In this document: in pieces, positions 62,701 to 64,000 of the stretch | Layout: the number at the start of each line of letters is the position of its first letter | Numbering within the stretch: the stretch's first letter is position 1 | Assembly (NCBI GenBank): GCA_932521035.1 | Contig: OW051493.1 | Span: 9,198,001-9,262,000 of the forward strand | Length of the DNA stretch: 64,000 nt | Direction of reading: 5' to 3' | Origin: Oscheius dolichura | Lineage: Eukaryota > Nematoda > Chromadorea > Rhabditida > Rhabditidae | Translations under genes and position numbers: made by a program | The notes under the pieces: model-generated | Databases searched by the model: none | What the model was told of the DNA's origin: nothing | What the model saw: the letters and a program-made list of their open reading frames with translations, nothing else

Positions 62701-64000
62701 AGGGGCGGTTGCGGTGTTGTTGTGGCTGGGGGTTGTTGAAGCCTTTCTATTATTTCAAACAAACTTTTCGAATTTGTTAACGGGTTCTGCAAAATCCTTC
62801 TACTTTTGCTCTCTGAATCAAAGCTACCTCATCTTTTTCTTTTTGAACACGTTCTGCGTATTGCCTGGCCTTGTAATTTTGTTGCATGCTATCGTACATC
62901 TCCATAAATGGATTCATAAACGAACCTAGTATTTCGCTTGCATCAACATTTGCGTGTTGGTCCTTGAAGTAAGTGTAAAGTACGTGATAACAACCTACCT
63001 TTTCTGGGCCTTGATACTCATTAAAACGTATTTTATCAATTAGTGATGGTTGCATAGCTCTATTGGCGTAAAATGCTTCGTCCGCTAATATAATAGTTGG
63101 TAATAGAACTAAAAGAGACTTCATTTCTAGCTGGCAGCCGCAAACTGGCTGAAATCAGGTCACGAAAGGGAAACGACTTTTCCTTTCACATGCTAGATGA
63201 AACAGATAATAGATTTTGTCAACCGTTCAAATTGATCGAAAGTTTTCAGAGCCTCGATTTGAAGAAACAATTGGCTGAAAAGGATGGTGGGTCTGTGTCT
63301 GCTGCGCCATCAACTTCTACTACGACATCGTTAGTTGCATTTAATATTATGATTTTTCTCTTCTAGAAGTGCCGATATTGAAAAACTGAAGAAGGAAATC
63401 GAAACCAAAACGAATGAATATACCGAAGCCACGTTCCGTCTAAATCTTCTCACTTCGAAGGTTCAAAATATGGAAGAACATAAGAAAGATCTTGTAAGAA
63501 AACTAGAGGATAAAGATAAACAAATTCAAGTAAGTAAAATGCCGTTAATAAACAATTGTTTTAGCAACTGGAACAGTCATTGCAAAACAGAGATACTATG
63601 CCACCCACTCCAGTTTCATCTTCTGTTCACCCTATTGTACAGAGCTCCTGCAGAACAGTTCCACCCGCATCTCAAGTAACCATTTCTACTTTTTTTTCAT
63701 TTAATTTTAGATTGAAATTGAATCAGTAAATGAAGAGCCGGAGGTTTCTGCTGTCGTTGATACAGTTTCTCCTCCTGATGCTGGACTACATCTGGATACT
63801 GATGCTCTGGAAACTGACGTTACTCCAAGCAATATTGCTACCTCTTCTCATATTTCTCCTGGACGACAGCTCTTCGGCCGAACAGGACCACCACATTCCG
63901 TAGGTAACTTTAAAGAATCCTCGAGTACTTCAACGGGTGCTGTTGGAGCGAATACTACTCAGGATTTGGTAGTTTTGAGGCATTAAATTCATTAATATTA
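56789..64000 (+). CDS. npp-21: Nucleoprotein TPR / Megator (nuclear pore basket), 3' end outside window
   Basis: More than 20 short exons encode an almost continuous coiled coil from LSNQHLVDQIKRLETEKANT through EELASLSPAAAETSKFMKSG, QLQRLLYVIERQ...FDNIAELHK (the TPR-conserved centre), AELAAERSAAANRNVVAQNN and LRSLAKKYREE. After a 1.1-kb intron with a nested gene, the exons SLDLKKQLAEKDGG and IEKLKKEIETKTNEYTEATF lead into the Ser/Thr/Pro-rich tail (SPGRQLFGRTGPP), with an acidic end expected beyond the window. The first intron uses GGTGAT|GTGAGG. TPR forms the filaments of the nuclear basket and works in mRNA export and spindle-checkpoint localisation of Mad1. From 62,688 onward the sequence is duplicated in inverted orientation at 51,716-53,028. 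The symbol is given by orthology to C. elegans TPR. Confidence 0.85.
62015..63124 (-). CDS. Intact secreted protein nested antisense in a TPR intron
   Basis: On the minus strand: signal peptide KSLLVLLPTIILADEAFYAN, then NVDASEILGSFMNPFMEMYD, SLFEIIERLQQPPATTTPQP, PYVEPWQKQFGYLSEDMANL, LEKTLAAFFPSLRQKAVSTP, LERALFHKNKRSAEV, FKPETTKALEISNPFTPNPL and FLAGGEAARILG before a TAA at 62,015. Introns are about 32-50 nt and every junction keeps phase. Thr- and Pro-rich segments and a KR dibasic region (about 62,360-62,400) suggest a processed or glycosylated secreted protein. I do not recognise the family. The whole gene sits inside the TPR intron 61,982-63,130, and its ATG is 6 nt from the TPR splice acceptor. 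The 5' 437 nt is duplicated at 52,592-53,028. Confidence 0.78.
62688..64000. repeat. Right arm of large inverted duplication (continues beyond window)
   Basis: Exact reverse complement of 51,716-53,028 up to the last base of the window, so the true length is unknown. It includes the 5' half of the nested gene and the TPR exons from 63,131 on. Confidence 0.95.

Overview
The window is nuclear DNA of a nematode, most likely a rhabditid. The evidence is spliced genes with many very short introns (about 35-60 nt), T-rich TTTCAG/TTTTAG acceptors, acceptor-like TTTCAG placed 0-2 nt before start codons (spliced-leader trans-splicing), and nematode-restricted families: a class-e (Sre) serpentine chemoreceptor and a transthyretin-like secreted protein. 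All exon models were assembled by eye from splice signals and reading phase, so boundaries are predictions.

Positions 1-36,400 are gene-poor, richer in G+C and full of repeats. The genes are a TEA-domain transcription factor (9,065-12,135 +, egl-44/TEAD type), LRAT/NlpC-P60-like genes (12,471 to about 15,350, minus), an Sre receptor (18,541-21,582 +), and two ZC4H2-type coiled-coil/zinc-finger genes in tandem (24,315-27,305 and 31,408-32,931, both +). Between and inside them lie eight short hairpin elements with conserved arms and variable loops, two copies of a tRNA-derived SINE, a three-copy repeat at the left edge, and several local periodic repeats.

Positions 37,250-64,000 are AT-richer and gene-dense. 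On the minus strand are a UPF0669 (C6orf120-like) protein, SMC6, two small unrecognised genes, a Patched homologue, an unrecognised small gene, a transthyretin-like protein and PGAM5. On the plus strand is a TPR/Megator nuclear-basket gene (from 56,789, running off the right edge) that carries a complete secreted-protein gene nested antisense in one intron.

The most striking structure is a gap-free inverted duplication of at least 1,313 bp. Positions 51,716-53,028 are the reverse complement of 62,688-64,000, and the second copy still matches at the window edge. It duplicates the 3' part of the TPR gene and the 5' part of the nested gene. This is what an inversion with staggered breaks leaves at its two ends, but an assembly artefact cannot be excluded from sequence alone. 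Other points of note are LRAT-like proteins that lack the catalytic Cys, a fused partial-domain duplication in one of them, and a structured GC-rich element only 36 bp from the left inversion junction.
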